A DNA stretch of 64,000 nucleotides from Paenibacillus chibensis. Its GTDB lineage: Bacteria > Bacillota > Bacilli > Paenibacillales > Paenibacillaceae. The number at the start of each line of letters is the position of its first letter. Positions within the stretch are counted from its first letter, which is position 1. The stretch covers positions 1 to 64,000 of the forward strand of contig NZ_BIMK01000015.1 of assembly GCF_004001045.1 (NCBI RefSeq), given 5' to 3'. Of the stretch, positions 25,617 to 34,627 are shown in pieces. A program made the position numbers and the translations under genes. The notes beneath the pieces are model-generated. The model saw only the letters and a program-made list of their open reading frames with translations. It had not been told where the DNA came from and did no database searches.

Positions 25617-27491
25617 CTACCAATCTCTCGACTTCAGCGCATCCGTCTTCTGTTTCATTTTTGCATGGGCAGCCGTCACTTTTTCGCTGGGTGACACCTC
25701 CGGAACGCCTACATTCCACCAGGACTCGTAGCCTTGGGAATTCGTGCCCGGCAGTACCGGGATTTCGATCAGGGTCGAAACCCGTTCCTGCTTGGCAAGC
25801 AGCAGCGCTTCTTGCAAAGCCTCTGCCGAGGCTGCTTTATAGGCGGCAGCTCCCAAACTCAAGGCCTGAGCGGTAAAATCAATTGGCATGTAATCTCCCG
25901 ATAATGCACCATTCTCGGACCGGTAGCGGAATTCATTGCCGAAGCCGTCGCTTCCATGCTCCCTCTGCAAATTATGAATGCATTGGTAGCCGTGGTTGTT
26001 AAAGAGCAAAACCGTTATTTTACGCCCCTCCTGCAGGCTGGTAACAAGCTCGGAATGCAGCATCAGGTAGCTGCCGTCGCCTACAATGGCGTATACGTCC
26101 CGCTCCGGCTCCGCCAAGGCAGCTCCAAAGGCACCGCTAACCTCATAACCCATACAGGAAAAGCCGTATTCCATGTGATAGGTTTTCGGCTGGGCGGACC
26201 TCCATAACCGGTGCAGGTCGCCGGGAAGGCTGCCTGCGGCGCAGACGATGACTGCAGACGGATCAATGGTTTGGTTGATGATGCCAAGCGCCTCCGTCTG
26301 CACGAATCCGCCTTCATGCTTCAAAGCATACAGGCGGTCCACCTCGGCATCCCATTTCTGCTTAAGGGCCGCGATGTCCTGAAGTGGATACCCGGCAGCA
26401 TATCCTGCCTGTGTGAGCGCTTTCGCCAGCGCCTGCAAACCTTCGCGCGCATCGCAGATTAAGGCATAGCCGTTGAGTTTGACGGCATCCATAGCGTTGA
26501 TGTTCACATTAAGGAATTCGACCCCTTCGGATGAGAAGGCCGATTTGGAGGCTGTCGTGAAGTCGGAGTAGCGGGTGCCAATGCCGATGACCAGATCCGC
26601 ATCCTTGGCGAGCAAGTTCGCCGCAAGCGATCCGGTCACGCCGATCCCGCCGACATTGAGGGGATGATCCCAAGGCAAGGAACCTTTGCCTGCCTGCGTT
26701 TCGGCAACCGGAATGCCAAAGGCTTCGGCAAAGGCAGCAAGCTCCGATTCCACGCCTCCGTACAAAACGCCTCCTCCGGCCACGATCAGCGGCTTCTTCT
26801 TGCCCCTGATCAGCTCCACAGCCCTGCCGAGTGCCTCTGCCGCAGGGGGTCTGCGGTCCAGGTAATGGACTCTCTTCTCGAAGAAAGAGAGCGGGTAATC
26901 ATAGGCTTCAGTCTGAACGTCCTGCGGAAGTGCCAGGGTTACTGCTCCGGTCTCTGCCGGATCGGTGAGTACTCGCATCGCATGAGCTGCCGCTTTCATC
27001 AGCTGCTCCGGACGGACGATCCGGTCCCAATATTTGCTTACAGCTTTCAGCGGCTCGTTCGCGGAGATGGTATAATCGCTGCCTATTTCAAGCTGCTGCA
27101 GCACGGGGTCGGGCTGCCTTGAAGCAAAATTGTCTCCTGGCAGCAGCAAAACCGGAATCCGGTTCACCGTTGCCGTGGCGGCAGCAGTCACCATGTTCAG
27201 TGCACCGGGGCCGATCGACGTCGTACAGGCGAATATTTCCCGCCGGTTTGTCTGCTTGGCGAATGCAGCAGCTGCATGGACCATCCCTTGTTCGTTTTTG
27301 CCTTGGATAAAGGTCAGGTCCAAACCGCCCCGCTCCAAAGCCTCGCCGATTCCCGTTACGTTTCCGTGACCGAATATTCCCATGATGCCCTTGAAGAATT
27401 TAGTCTCTTGACCATCCATCTGTACATACTGCCGATCTAAATAACGGAGCAAGGCTTGAGCCATGGTTAGCCGAATCGTCTTGGTCTCCAT
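25617..27491 (-). CDS. iolD: 3D-(3,5/4)-trihydroxycyclohexane-1,2-dione hydrolase IolD
   Basis: A thiamin-diphosphate enzyme that hydrolytically opens the ring in inositol catabolism. It has 624 residues with the acetolactate-synthase-like three-domain layout: an N-terminal PYR domain ([17 protein letters not shown]), a central FAD/transhydrogenase-like domain and a C-terminal PP domain ([20 protein letters not shown], then [11 protein letters not shown]). The ATG at 27491 is preferred over 27500 because the AGGGAGGG ribosome site directly abuts the latter. It is the first iol gene after the inositol-monophosphatase gene. Confidence 0.94.
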   Translation of the reverse strand: METKTIRLTMAQALLRYLDRQYVQMDGQETKFFKGIMGIFGHGNVTGIGEALERGGLDLTFIQGKNEQGMVHAAAAFAKQTNRREIFACTTSIGPGALNMVTAAATATVNRIPVLLLPGDNFASRQPDPVLQQLEIGSDYTISANEPLKAVSKYWDRIVRPEQLMKAAAHAMRVLTDPAETGAVTLALPQDVQTEAYDYPLSFFEKRVHYLDRRPPAAEALGRAVELIRGKKKPLIVAGGGVLYGGVESELAAFAEAFGIPVAETQAGKGSLPWDHPLNVGGIGVTGSLAANLLAKDADLVIGIGTRYSDFTTASKSAFSSEGVEFLNVNINAMDAVKLNGYALICDAREGLQALAKALTQAGYAAGYPLQDIAALKQKWDAEVDRLYALKHEGGFVQTEALGIINQTIDPSAVIVCAAGSLPGDLHRLWRSAQPKTYHMEYGFSCMGYEVSGAFGAALAEPERDVYAIVGDGSYLMLHSELVTSLQEGRKITVLLFNNHGYQCIHNLQREHGSDGFGNEFRYRSENGALSGDYMPIDFTAQALSLGAAAYKAASAEALQEALLLAKQERVSTLIEIPVLPGTNSQGYESWWNVGVPEVSPSEKVTAAHAKMKQKTDALKSRDW

Positions 27492-27523
27492 TTGCCCCAT
27501 CCCTCCCTTATCGCTTCATTCTA

Positions 27524-28321
27524 TCATTTGAAACAATCCAACAGCGGCGCATGGATGCGGGCGTTTGAGGCTGCAATATCCGTAACCTCCAGGCTGTACG
27601 GATTTCCGGCCGTATCGCTTACCTGTCCTCCCGCCTCCTTGACAATAAGTGCGCCAGCGGCCACGTCCCATGCCTTGAGTCCGTTTTCCCAAAAACCATC
27701 CAGCCTTGATGCTCCGACATAAGCCAGATGGCGTGCAGCCGATCCGAGCGAGCGAATGGTCCTGCACTCGTGAATCAGCTTTCCGAGTCCGCCATAAACG
27801 GCAAGGCGGGCTTCCATGCTTGACGGGAATCCCGTGGCAATGACACTCGTATTCAAACCTTCCTTATCGGATACGCGTATTCGATTGCCGTTTAGAAATG
27901 CACCTTGATCCTTTACGGCCCAGAACATTTCATCCGCGCACGGGTCATACACAACCCCTACTAGCATTTCACCCTCGCATGCAAGGGCAATGGAGACTGT
28001 AAAGCCGGGAATGCCCTGGACGAAGTTGCTTGTTCCGTCTATGGGGTCCACGATCCATACGTAGGGCTTCGATTGGGCATCCGCAACGATCTCTTCAAGT
28101 GAACTTCCATTTAAATACGTTTCTTCTTCTCCCAGAAAGCGGTGGTCGGGATAATGATCCGCGATTCCTTTCCGGATCAGCAGCTCCGATTCCTTATCCA
28201 CTTCCGTCACCACATCGAAGCTGGATGACTTTTCTTCGGTAAGGATCCCCTCTCCCATCTTGGAAAGGATCAGTTCGCCTGCCGAACGCGCGAGCGATTG
28301 AGCCAGACTGAGATATTCCAT
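27524..28321 (-). CDS. Inositol monophosphatase family protein
   Basis: A Mg-dependent sugar phosphatase of the IMPase/FIG fold (265 residues). The three metal motifs are present: GEEETYL (Glu), WIVDPIDGTSNFVQG (Asp cluster, about 90-105) and AWDVAAGALIVKEAGG near the C terminus. Family members dephosphorylate inositol-1-phosphate, but also NADP, fructose-1,6-bisphosphate or other sugars. Its place between the phosphate-related genes and iolD suggests that here it releases free myo-inositol for IolG. Confidence 0.88.
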   Translation of the reverse strand: MEYLSLAQSLARSAGELILSKMGEGILTEEKSSSFDVVTEVDKESELLIRKGIADHYPDHRFLGEEETYLNGSSLEEIVADAQSKPYVWIVDPIDGTSNFVQGIPGFTVSIALACEGEMLVGVVYDPCADEMFWAVKDQGAFLNGNRIRVSDKEGLNTSVIATGFPSSMEARLAVYGGLGKLIHECRTIRSLGSAARHLAYVGASRLDGFWENGLKAWDVAAGALIVKEAGGQVSDTAGNPYSLEVTDIAASNARIHAPLLDCFK

Positions 28322-28349
28322 TCTCTAACATCACTCCCAGCATTTTTAT

Positions 28350-29159
28350 TCAAGCAAGAAGCTCTTTATTATTCATAATTCCGTTGATGATGTCGGCGAT
28401 CGCATGATTTTCGTGATGAACCGTCAAGCTGGTTGCATGCGTTTTCAACGTTGGATGGGCATTCTCTACAGCAAAGCTGTGATCCGCCTGGCGGATGATC
28501 GCCAAATCGTTCAAATTGTCTCCCACGGCAATCGTGAACAGCTCCTTATTCGGCAGCAGCTTCAGCAGCTCGATCAGCGAGGTCCCCTTGGATACGCCAT
28601 AAGGAAGAATTTCCAAATAGTTATGTTCCGAATAAACGATTTCAGCCGGAAACCCGATCTCCTCTGCTTTCTTCTCGATCGAGATAAGATCGGATGAATT
28701 CCGGGCAATCAAAAGCAGCTTCGTTACCGCTTGATCTTGCGTGCCTTCCGGCAAGTCGCTGCATACAACCCCGTCCTTGCGTTCATGGTATTCCAATAAG
28801 GCGTTGCGCCAAGGAGCGTAAACCTCCCCGTCCCGGTAGACGAGCATTGCCCAATCCTCCGATGCTTTGGATAGCGCGAAAGCCCAAAATCCATCCGGAA
28901 TGACCATGTTTTTTTCGAACAACACCTTTTGCGTCACAGGGCAGTATATTTTCGCTCCGTTATACAGGATCAGCGGCGTGGTCAAATTCAGCTGCATGAT
29001 ATAGGATGTGACCGCCTGCTCCGTGCGTCCGGTGGCAATGGTAAACAATCCGCCCTGCTCTTCAAACTTCCGAATGGCTTGGATGTTTTCCTCGCTGATT
29101 TGCTGCGAGGATGTCAACAAAGTCCCGTCAAGATCACTGACCAGCAATATATTTTTCAA
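28350..29159 (-). CDS. Cof-type HAD phosphatase
   Basis: A HAD-superfamily hydrolase of 269 residues: nucleophile motif LVSDLDGTLLTS at the N terminus, motif II ATGRTEQ, and motif IV GDNLNDLAII near residue 215, with a type IIB cap between. This family removes phosphate from sugar phosphates and cofactors with loose specificity. Position in the operon suggests an inositol- or sugar-phosphate substrate, but nothing in the sequence specifies it. Confidence 0.85.
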   Translation of the reverse strand: MKNILLVSDLDGTLLTSSQQISEENIQAIRKFEEQGGLFTIATGRTEQAVTSYIMQLNLTTPLILYNGAKIYCPVTQKVLFEKNMVIPDGFWAFALSKASEDWAMLVYRDGEVYAPWRNALLEYHERKDGVVCSDLPEGTQDQAVTKLLLIARNSSDLISIEKKAEEIGFPAEIVYSEHNYLEILPYGVSKGTSLIELLKLLPNKELFTIAVGDNLNDLAIIRQADHSFAVENAHPTLKTHATSLTVHHENHAIADIINGIMNNKELLA

Positions 29160-29193
29160 TAGCTACAACCACCTGTCATTGCGTCTTCTTTCT

Positions 29194-29973
29194 TTATGGC
29201 ATGGAAACCGTCTCGTTCTTACTTTCGCTGATGTCCAGCTTAGCGGAAACATCCCGTTTGATCGTCGCTTCAACGGACTTGGCGATGTTGAGCGAAATGA
29301 TTTCCTCCATTGCCCGTAAGCACTGATCCGTCTGAACCGCCGTGACACTTAATAAAAGGGCTACATCGGACTGCTCTGATTTTCCATTCCCGGAAGAGTC
29401 TCCATGAAGCATTTTGACATTCGTCACCGCCACATCGTACTCCTTAAGCTTCGATATAATCAGATCGAGTTTGCCCGGCTCGTCGCTCACGACCATCTGG
29501 ATCTCATGAAAGCGGCGTTTCTTGATCCAGATCTTTTCCCACTTGTTAAACAGGAACAAATTCACCAAGACGATGACTGTACAGGTAATCGCCCCTATAA
29601 AAAAACCCGCTCCCACGCATAATCCAATCGCCGCCACCACCCAGATGCTGGCAGCCGTCGTCAATCCCTTGATCATATTGCCGTTGCGCAGAATGGCCCC
29701 CGCTCCCAGAAACCCGATTCCACTGATAACCTGGGCGGATAACCGGGCGGGATCGACCCTGACATTCGTCTCGTCAACGAATTCCGAAAATCCGTATATG
29801 GATAACAACATAATGCTTGCCGAACCCAAGCAAACCTGGATATGAGTCCGGAAACCTGCTGCATGATTGCTCCATTCTCTCTCGAATCCAATGATGCCGC
29901 CTAGTACGGCGGCCAGTACCATGCGAACGACCAGCTCCCATGGAGTGATGTGCCAAATATCCGTTGCCGGCAT
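29194..29973 (-). CDS. MgtC/SapB family membrane protein
   Basis: A 259-residue protein with four to five membrane helices in the first 145 residues (GFEREWSNHAAGFRTH motif, then GIGFLGAGAILR and AASIWVVAAIGLCVGAGFF, both hallmarks of MgtC), plus a C-terminal soluble ACT-like domain. MgtC proteins are linked to growth under low Mg2+ and to phosphate/ATP homeostasis. Presence in an inositol operon is unusual; phytate strongly binds divalent metals, which may explain it, but this is only inference. Confidence 0.85.
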   Translation of the reverse strand: MPATDIWHITPWELVVRMVLAAVLGGIIGFEREWSNHAAGFRTHIQVCLGSASIMLLSIYGFSEFVDETNVRVDPARLSAQVISGIGFLGAGAILRNGNMIKGLTTAASIWVVAAIGLCVGAGFFIGAITCTVIVLVNLFLFNKWEKIWIKKRRFHEIQMVVSDEPGKLDLIISKLKEYDVAVTNVKMLHGDSSGNGKSEQSDVALLLSVTAVQTDQCLRAMEEIISLNIAKSVEATIKRDVSAKLDISESKNETVSMP

Positions 29974-30008
29974 CGTGCTTCGCTCTCCTCCTCCAGTACG
30001 TTCCCTGG

Positions 30009-30896
30009 CTATCCATTCAATACAGCCTTCTTCAATCTCTGGATCGATGCCGAGGCATGATCCAAGATAGGCCTGTCGCTTCCGAATTTGTACATGGTCA
30101 GCTCAAGGTTATATATGCCCTGATAACCGGCATTCTGCAATGCTTGCACGTAATGCGCGAGAGGCAGGCTCGATGGATCAGTCAGAGGCTGATGCGTTCC
30201 TCTGCTTCCAATGCCATGAATATGGGTGTGAACGACCCGCCGAATAAATTCGGGTTCAGGCAAATCCAGGATCGGCACCTGAAGCTTCCGGCCTTCCTGG
30301 CTGTGCAGCAGGTCAGAGTAGAAGTGTCCCATATCCCAGGTGATACCCAGAAGCGGACTTCCGACTTGCTTCACCATGTCCAGAACACCCGCCGTCGTGT
30401 CACCCGGATCTACTTTGCCTGTTTTCTTGCGGTTGTTCTCCAAGGCGAACCGAAGGGGAAGCTGTTCGCGTTCAACGATGGAAGTCCATTCACGGAACAA
30501 TTCCACGGTGCGCCCAAACAGCTGCTCCTCGCTTCCGGATGCCGCATCATAAGCATGGATGGCCATCATGACCTCATCCTGATGATTTCCCAAGTGACGC
30601 AATATATATTTCATCGATGGGTACACATCTTCGAAGCGGTTCCCGACCATGTTCCCTTCCACGTGCCCATGTACCGTAATTTTCAGCCCCGCGTCCCAGA
30701 TCCGTTGAATGACTTCCGCATAGGCTACCGGATTCGCATGCCTCGGAAGAATGCGGACTTCAATAGAGCATACGCCTTGCTCTTTCAACCAATGCAGGAA
30801 TTCGTCCACACTGTCGCAGCTCCCGATCAGATCATGGGGAGTACGCCGGGTCAAAATCCCCTGGAAAACCGGGTCTTGTATCGAATAGCCCAGCAT
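30009..30896 (-). CDS. Sugar phosphate isomerase/epimerase-like TIM-barrel protein
   Basis: A 295-residue AP-endonuclease-2/xylose-isomerase-like TIM barrel. Metal-site candidates: VHGHVEGN, RFALENN, TWDMGHFYSD and THIHGIGSRGTHQPL. Relatives include IolI (inosose isomerase) and IolE, and several uncharacterised enzymes in polyol gene clusters. It directly follows the LacI regulator (14-bp gap). An inosose isomerase or another inositol-epimer enzyme is plausible, not shown. Confidence 0.75.
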   Translation of the reverse strand: MLGYSIQDPVFQGILTRRTPHDLIGSCDSVDEFLHWLKEQGVCSIEVRILPRHANPVAYAEVIQRIWDAGLKITVHGHVEGNMVGNRFEDVYPSMKYILRHLGNHQDEVMMAIHAYDAASGSEEQLFGRTVELFREWTSIVEREQLPLRFALENNRKKTGKVDPGDTTAGVLDMVKQVGSPLLGITWDMGHFYSDLLHSQEGRKLQVPILDLPEPEFIRRVVHTHIHGIGSRGTHQPLTDPSSLPLAHYVQALQNAGYQGIYNLELTMYKFGSDRPILDHASASIQRLKKAVLNG

Positions 30897-30910
30897 CTTC
30901 GTTCCGCTCC

Positions 30911-31915
30911 TTACGTGATGGATTGGCAGGTGTTGCGAATGATCAGCTCCGTATCAAACAGGATGGATGAGCCTTTCGATCCTTTGGTTTGGATCATTGT
31001 CATCAGCAGTTCCGCTGCCCTTCTTCCCATCTCCTTGCGGGGCTGGGCAACGGTCGTTAACTTGATCCAATGCAAATTGCTGACCTCCAAGTTATCGAAA
31101 CCGACGATGCTCATTTGCCCAGGAACAGAAACTTTTTGCTCGGCCAGCCATTCGAGGGCTCCGATTGCGAGAATATCGTTCGCTGCAAAAACGGCCGTCA
31201 TTTGGGGATAAGCCGACGCAAGCTGTGCCATGGCTTGAAATCCGCCTTCATAAGATCTCGCTCCGAAGACGATGCCTTCCGGATGAATGTCAATGCCATG
31301 CTTGTTCATGGTATCGCGGTATGCCCGGTACCGTTCCTGACCGGTGTAAGAGTATTCCGGCATGCCGATAAAACCGATATGCTCATGATGAAGCGAGAGC
31401 AAATACTCGACGGCTTTGCAGGAGCCCTGGTAATGGTCTACGTCAACGAATGGCATTTCCAGCTCAGCCGGTGGCCTTCTGCGAAGGAACACGACGGGAA
31501 TATCCAAATTTTTAAGCAGCTGAATCATCTCCGAGTCCATAAAATCCGACGTGATGATCAGCCCATCCATTTTTCGCTGCGCCGCACTCAGCAGGAAGCT
31601 CTCCTCCTTTTCACGGCTTCGTGAAGTATTTCCGTACACAACCTGGTAACCGTCATCCGATAATACCTCTTCGATTCCTTGAGCCATCGCCGACAGAAAC
31701 GGGTCCGTGATATCCGGCATCATGAGTCCAATGGTGTAAGATCTGCGCTGAATCAAGCTTCTTGCGACGGCATTTGGCGTATAATTCAGCTCTTTCATGG
31801 CTTCCAGCACTTCCTGTTTCGTTTCCGGCCGGATGTCGGGATGATTATTCATCGCTCTGGATACGGTTGATACGGAAACTCCGAGTTTTTTTGCTACGTC
31901 TTTTATCGTTGTCAT
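30911..31915 (-). CDS. LacI-family transcriptional regulator of the inositol/phytate island
   Basis: A 334-residue repressor-type regulator. The N-terminal helix-turn-helix (TIKDVAKKLGVSVSTVSRAM, residues 2-21) and hinge helix (YTPNAVARSL) precede a periplasmic-binding-like effector domain (about 60-330). It heads a 12-gene minus-strand run down to iolB. The tandem 12-bp operator at 31944-31967 sits on its own transcription start, and the same element is present in front of the phytase/ABC operon, suggesting that both are its targets. The classical DeoR-type regulator IolR is not found here. Effector unknown; inositol or an inositol phosphate would fit. Confidence 0.9.
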   Translation of the reverse strand: MTTIKDVAKKLGVSVSTVSRAMNNHPDIRPETKQEVLEAMKELNYTPNAVARSLIQRRSYTIGLMMPDITDPFLSAMAQGIEEVLSDDGYQVVYGNTSRSREKEESFLLSAAQRKMDGLIITSDFMDSEMIQLLKNLDIPVVFLRRRPPAELEMPFVDVDHYQGSCKAVEYLLSLHHEHIGFIGMPEYSYTGQERYRAYRDTMNKHGIDIHPEGIVFGARSYEGGFQAMAQLASAYPQMTAVFAANDILAIGALEWLAEQKVSVPGQMSIVGFDNLEVSNLHWIKLTTVAQPRKEMGRRAAELLMTMIQTKGSKGSSILFDTELIIRNTCQSIT

Positions 31916-31943
31916 ATGGTCTCCTCCATGGGGGCAAATTCTT

Positions 31944-31967
31944 GGTAACGATTCCGGTAACGTTACC
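31944..31967. promoter_or_regulatory. Tandem LacI-type operator at the lacI-iol promoter
   Basis: Two adjacent 12-mers: GGTAACGATTCC (31944-31955, degenerate) and GGTAACGTTACC (31956-31967, perfect palindrome with the central CG typical of LacI-family sites). The element directly abuts the -10 box, so a bound repressor would cover the transcription start. The same 12+12 layout recurs at 38848-38871. Confidence 0.82.
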
Positions 31968-31996
31968 AGTTTAATCCAGACCTATTTCATTTTCAA
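31968..31996 (-). promoter_or_regulatory. Sigma-A promoter of the lacI-iol operon
   Basis: On the minus strand: TTGAAA (31991-31996), 17-bp spacer, TAAACT (31968-31973). Transcription would begin inside the operator. There is no clear terminator between the phytase gene stop (32019) and this promoter, so read-through from the upstream operon is possible. Confidence 0.78.
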
Positions 31997-32018
31997 TCCC
32001 TTTTCGGAAGGCTTCTGG

Positions 32019-33446
32019 TTATCTTTTCTTCATCTTTCGAGGATCCACGCCCTTCATCTCCAGCTTATCGTCCGAACCCTTTGCGATTTTCTCCCAGGCC
32101 ACGACCTTGTAATTTTGGTTGGCCACGCTTCCGTCCGGTTCGGTATTGGTGTCATCCTGCGTAATAAAGAATCCGTTCGGATAGCGGTTCCCCAAGCCGT
32201 ATGAGATGACGTCGATGCCGTCTGTCTCCGATGTGCCGTCTATCGCGCTGCCGTCTCCAACCATAAACGTGGTGATGTATTCTCCGTCTTCCCGGTCATA
32301 AAGCGCATAGCGATTGCTGCCTTGGCTCGAAGCAATCAGATAGCCTTTTCCGTCCTCCGCATAATAGATGGCCAGCCCTTCCACATCGGCTGTGAGCCTG
32401 ATCCCGTCTACCGTATCGATCCGTGCTTCCGGAAGAAGTCCGCCATCCGGCTCGGCGTTGAATTTCCAGATCGCCACATTCTCTTCGGCCACGTAGAACT
32501 TGCCATATTCGTCATCCGCCACGATGCCTTCCGTGACGCTGCCCAGCTTGAGTTCGCGAACCAACTTGCCGTCTACCTTGCCGCTGCCGTTATCGAACAG
32601 CTCCCACTGTTCAAATTCTCCGTCCTTCCCAGTGATTAAACCGTACATCTTACCGCTTCGCTGGCTTTGATATAAGCTGAAGCCGTACACTTCCTCCATA
32701 TGGGAAGCAAGGTTGTTGCCTGTCACTTCGGTCAACACGCCTGTGGAAGGATGAATGGCGAATATGTTGATTTGGTTCGTAGTGCGGTTGGTGGATGCCG
32801 CGATATCCACTTTTTGTCCGTTTAATTTGAAATTATATCGGACATCCACGTTGTTCATTTTACCGACTCCGTAAGATCCGACGCGTTGGCCATCCAGATT
32901 GTAGGCCTCGATTCCCCCGGGATTTGCCTTTTTGTTCGCACCGATAATCAGGCTTTTCTCCGGATGATTCGGATGAACCCATACCGAAGGGTCGTCGGCA
33001 GCATCCCCGGACTGCTCCGCGGGTTCCGTTTCCATATCGGCCTTCACTTTAAACATTTTTGCCTTGGATTGTCTCGTAATATCGAGGACATTGCCGCTTG
33101 CGTTCTCCAAATTCACGTTCTTAATAAAAACATCGTCTTCAGAAATAAGGGCTGTCGTCCCCTCCAGGATGACCGCAGCCGCGAAGCTGCCCGTTTTATT
33201 TCCGATTTCATATTGCGTGCTGCCTACCGTCACTTTCCCGACAAGGCCGTTTCTCAGCTTAAACAAAACGGAATGGCTGTTCACGTCCCACACGGAAGCT
33301 GCACCGATCGGATTCAAAACCTCCGCCTGCAGCGGAACGTACTCAATCTCCTCTTCTTCAGCCGAAACTGCGGCAGACATAGACAGCACCAGAGCGCTGC
33401 TCAACAGAAATGTAATACCTTGTTTATATGTTTTCATTTTCATCAT
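32019..33446 (-). CDS. phy: Secreted beta-propeller phytase
   Basis: A calcium-dependent alkaline phytase (3-phytase type) releasing phosphate from phytate outside the cell. It has 475 residues: a signal peptide (about 1-29, ending MSAAVSA), an extra N-terminal beta domain (about 35-110) resembling a copper-amine-oxidase-N/stalk-like module, then the six-bladed propeller from about 140. Propeller landmarks are ADDPSVWVHPNHPEKS, GANKKANPGGIEAYNLDG, EVYGFSLYQS, ADDEYGKFYVAEEN and the C-terminal GFFITQDDTN. B. subtilis Phy is about 380 residues, so the N-terminal module accounts for the extra length. Last gene of the ABC/phytase operon. Confidence 0.92.
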   Translation of the reverse strand: MMKMKTYKQGITFLLSSALVLSMSAAVSAEEEEIEYVPLQAEVLNPIGAASVWDVNSHSVLFKLRNGLVGKVTVGSTQYEIGNKTGSFAAAVILEGTTALISEDDVFIKNVNLENASGNVLDITRQSKAKMFKVKADMETEPAEQSGDAADDPSVWVHPNHPEKSLIIGANKKANPGGIEAYNLDGQRVGSYGVGKMNNVDVRYNFKLNGQKVDIAASTNRTTNQINIFAIHPSTGVLTEVTGNNLASHMEEVYGFSLYQSQRSGKMYGLITGKDGEFEQWELFDNGSGKVDGKLVRELKLGSVTEGIVADDEYGKFYVAEENVAIWKFNAEPDGGLLPEARIDTVDGIRLTADVEGLAIYYAEDGKGYLIASSQGSNRYALYDREDGEYITTFMVGDGSAIDGTSETDGIDVISYGLGNRYPNGFFITQDDTNTEPDGSVANQNYKVVAWEKIAKGSDDKLEMKGVDPRKMKKR

Positions 33447-33459
33447 CCTCTCCGAATAT

Positions 33460-34626
33460 TTATTTGCCGCTTACGCCCACAGCCAGGCCGGCTACGTCAT
33501 TCACCCCCGCAAGGGCACCGCTGTACTCGCTTGCCAGCGGAATCAATCGTTTACTTTCACGATCGTAAACATTTACCTTTTCTTTCGGAAATGTGATCCA
33601 AACGTCGCTTCCGATCGGGTATTCCTTTTCCCCCATATACTTCGCAAGCAGCATCGTTTGATCGTTGACCATAAGCTGGATCAATGTTTCCGAACCTGCC
33701 GGCAAAATCGAAGATACGATACAACGGATGCCTGACTCGTTCCGATCCTCATGGATGGTAATGTCTTCCGGATAAATCGTCAGCACGATTTCTCCGCTGT
33801 GCTTTTGGCCGCTTGGAATGTCCACGGTGCCAAGGCCCGATTCCGTTACCAGGCAGCCGTCCTGATAGCTGCAGATCGCATCGACGAAATTAATCGTCGG
33901 ATTCCCGATAAAATCGGCCACCCTTAGATCGGCGGGATGACGGTAAATTCCCCGCGGGGTATCCAGCTGCACCAAATCTCCTTCGAAGAAAACCGCGATT
34001 TTCGTCGACATCGTCAGCGCCTCGACCTGATCATGGGTAACATAAATAATCGTCGTATTCAATTCGCGATGCAGTCTTTTCAGCTCCGCCCGCATCTCGA
34101 GCCTGAGCTTGGCATCCAGATTGGATAACGGCTCATCCAACAAAAGGATTTTCGGCTCCGTGACGATCGCCCGGGCAATGGCGACCCGCTGCTGCTGGCC
34201 TCCGGATAATTCCGAGGGGTAACGGTCCTTATATTGGATAATCCTCATTTTTTCCAGCGCCGTCTCCACCCGTTTTCGGATATCCTGTTTCGTGACCTTT
34301 TTAATCGTCAGACCGAAGGCGACATTTTCAAACACCGTCATGTGGGGCCAAAGGGCATAGCTTTGGAAAACAAGGTTTAATCCGCGCTTCGAGGCAGGCG
34401 CATAATACCGGTTTCTTCCATTAACGACTTCCTTGCCGCCGATGGTTATGATCCCTTCTTCCGGGTTTTCGAGTCCTGTAATCACCCGGAGCATGGTCGT
34501 TTTGCCACAGCCGGACGGCCCGAGAAGCGTCATGAAGTCGCCTTCCTCGATCACGAAATCGATGTCTTTTAAAATATGGTTGTGATCGAAATACTTATTG
34601 ATTTTTTTAAGTTCGATTCTGCTCAT
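33460..34626 (-). CDS. ABC transporter ATPase (Fbp/Afu/Pot type)
   Basis: A 388-residue ATPase energising the adjacent permease. Walker A GPSGCGKTT (about 36-44), Q-loop, signature LSGGQQQRVAIARA, Walker B ILLLDEPLSNLD, H-loop VTHDQVEA, and a C-terminal TOBE-like regulatory domain from about 240. This is the architecture of the ferric-iron/sugar-phosphate/putrescine importers. It starts one base after the permease gene stops. Confidence 0.92.
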   Translation of the reverse strand: MSRIELKKINKYFDHNHILKDIDFVIEEGDFMTLLGPSGCGKTTMLRVITGLENPEEGIITIGGKEVVNGRNRYYAPASKRGLNLVFQSYALWPHMTVFENVAFGLTIKKVTKQDIRKRVETALEKMRIIQYKDRYPSELSGGQQQRVAIARAIVTEPKILLLDEPLSNLDAKLRLEMRAELKRLHRELNTTIIYVTHDQVEALTMSTKIAVFFEGDLVQLDTPRGIYRHPADLRVADFIGNPTINFVDAICSYQDGCLVTESGLGTVDIPSGQKHSGEIVLTIYPEDITIHEDRNESGIRCIVSSILPAGSETLIQLMVNDQTMLLAKYMGEKEYPIGSDVWITFPKEKVNVYDRESKRLIPLASEYSGALAGVNDVAGLAVGVSGK

Positions 34627-34627
34627 G

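Noticed and set aside
29964..31211. 415-codon plus-strand ORF opposite the TIM-barrel and LacI genes
   Set aside because: Antisense shadow; both minus-strand genes have motifs and ribosome sites.
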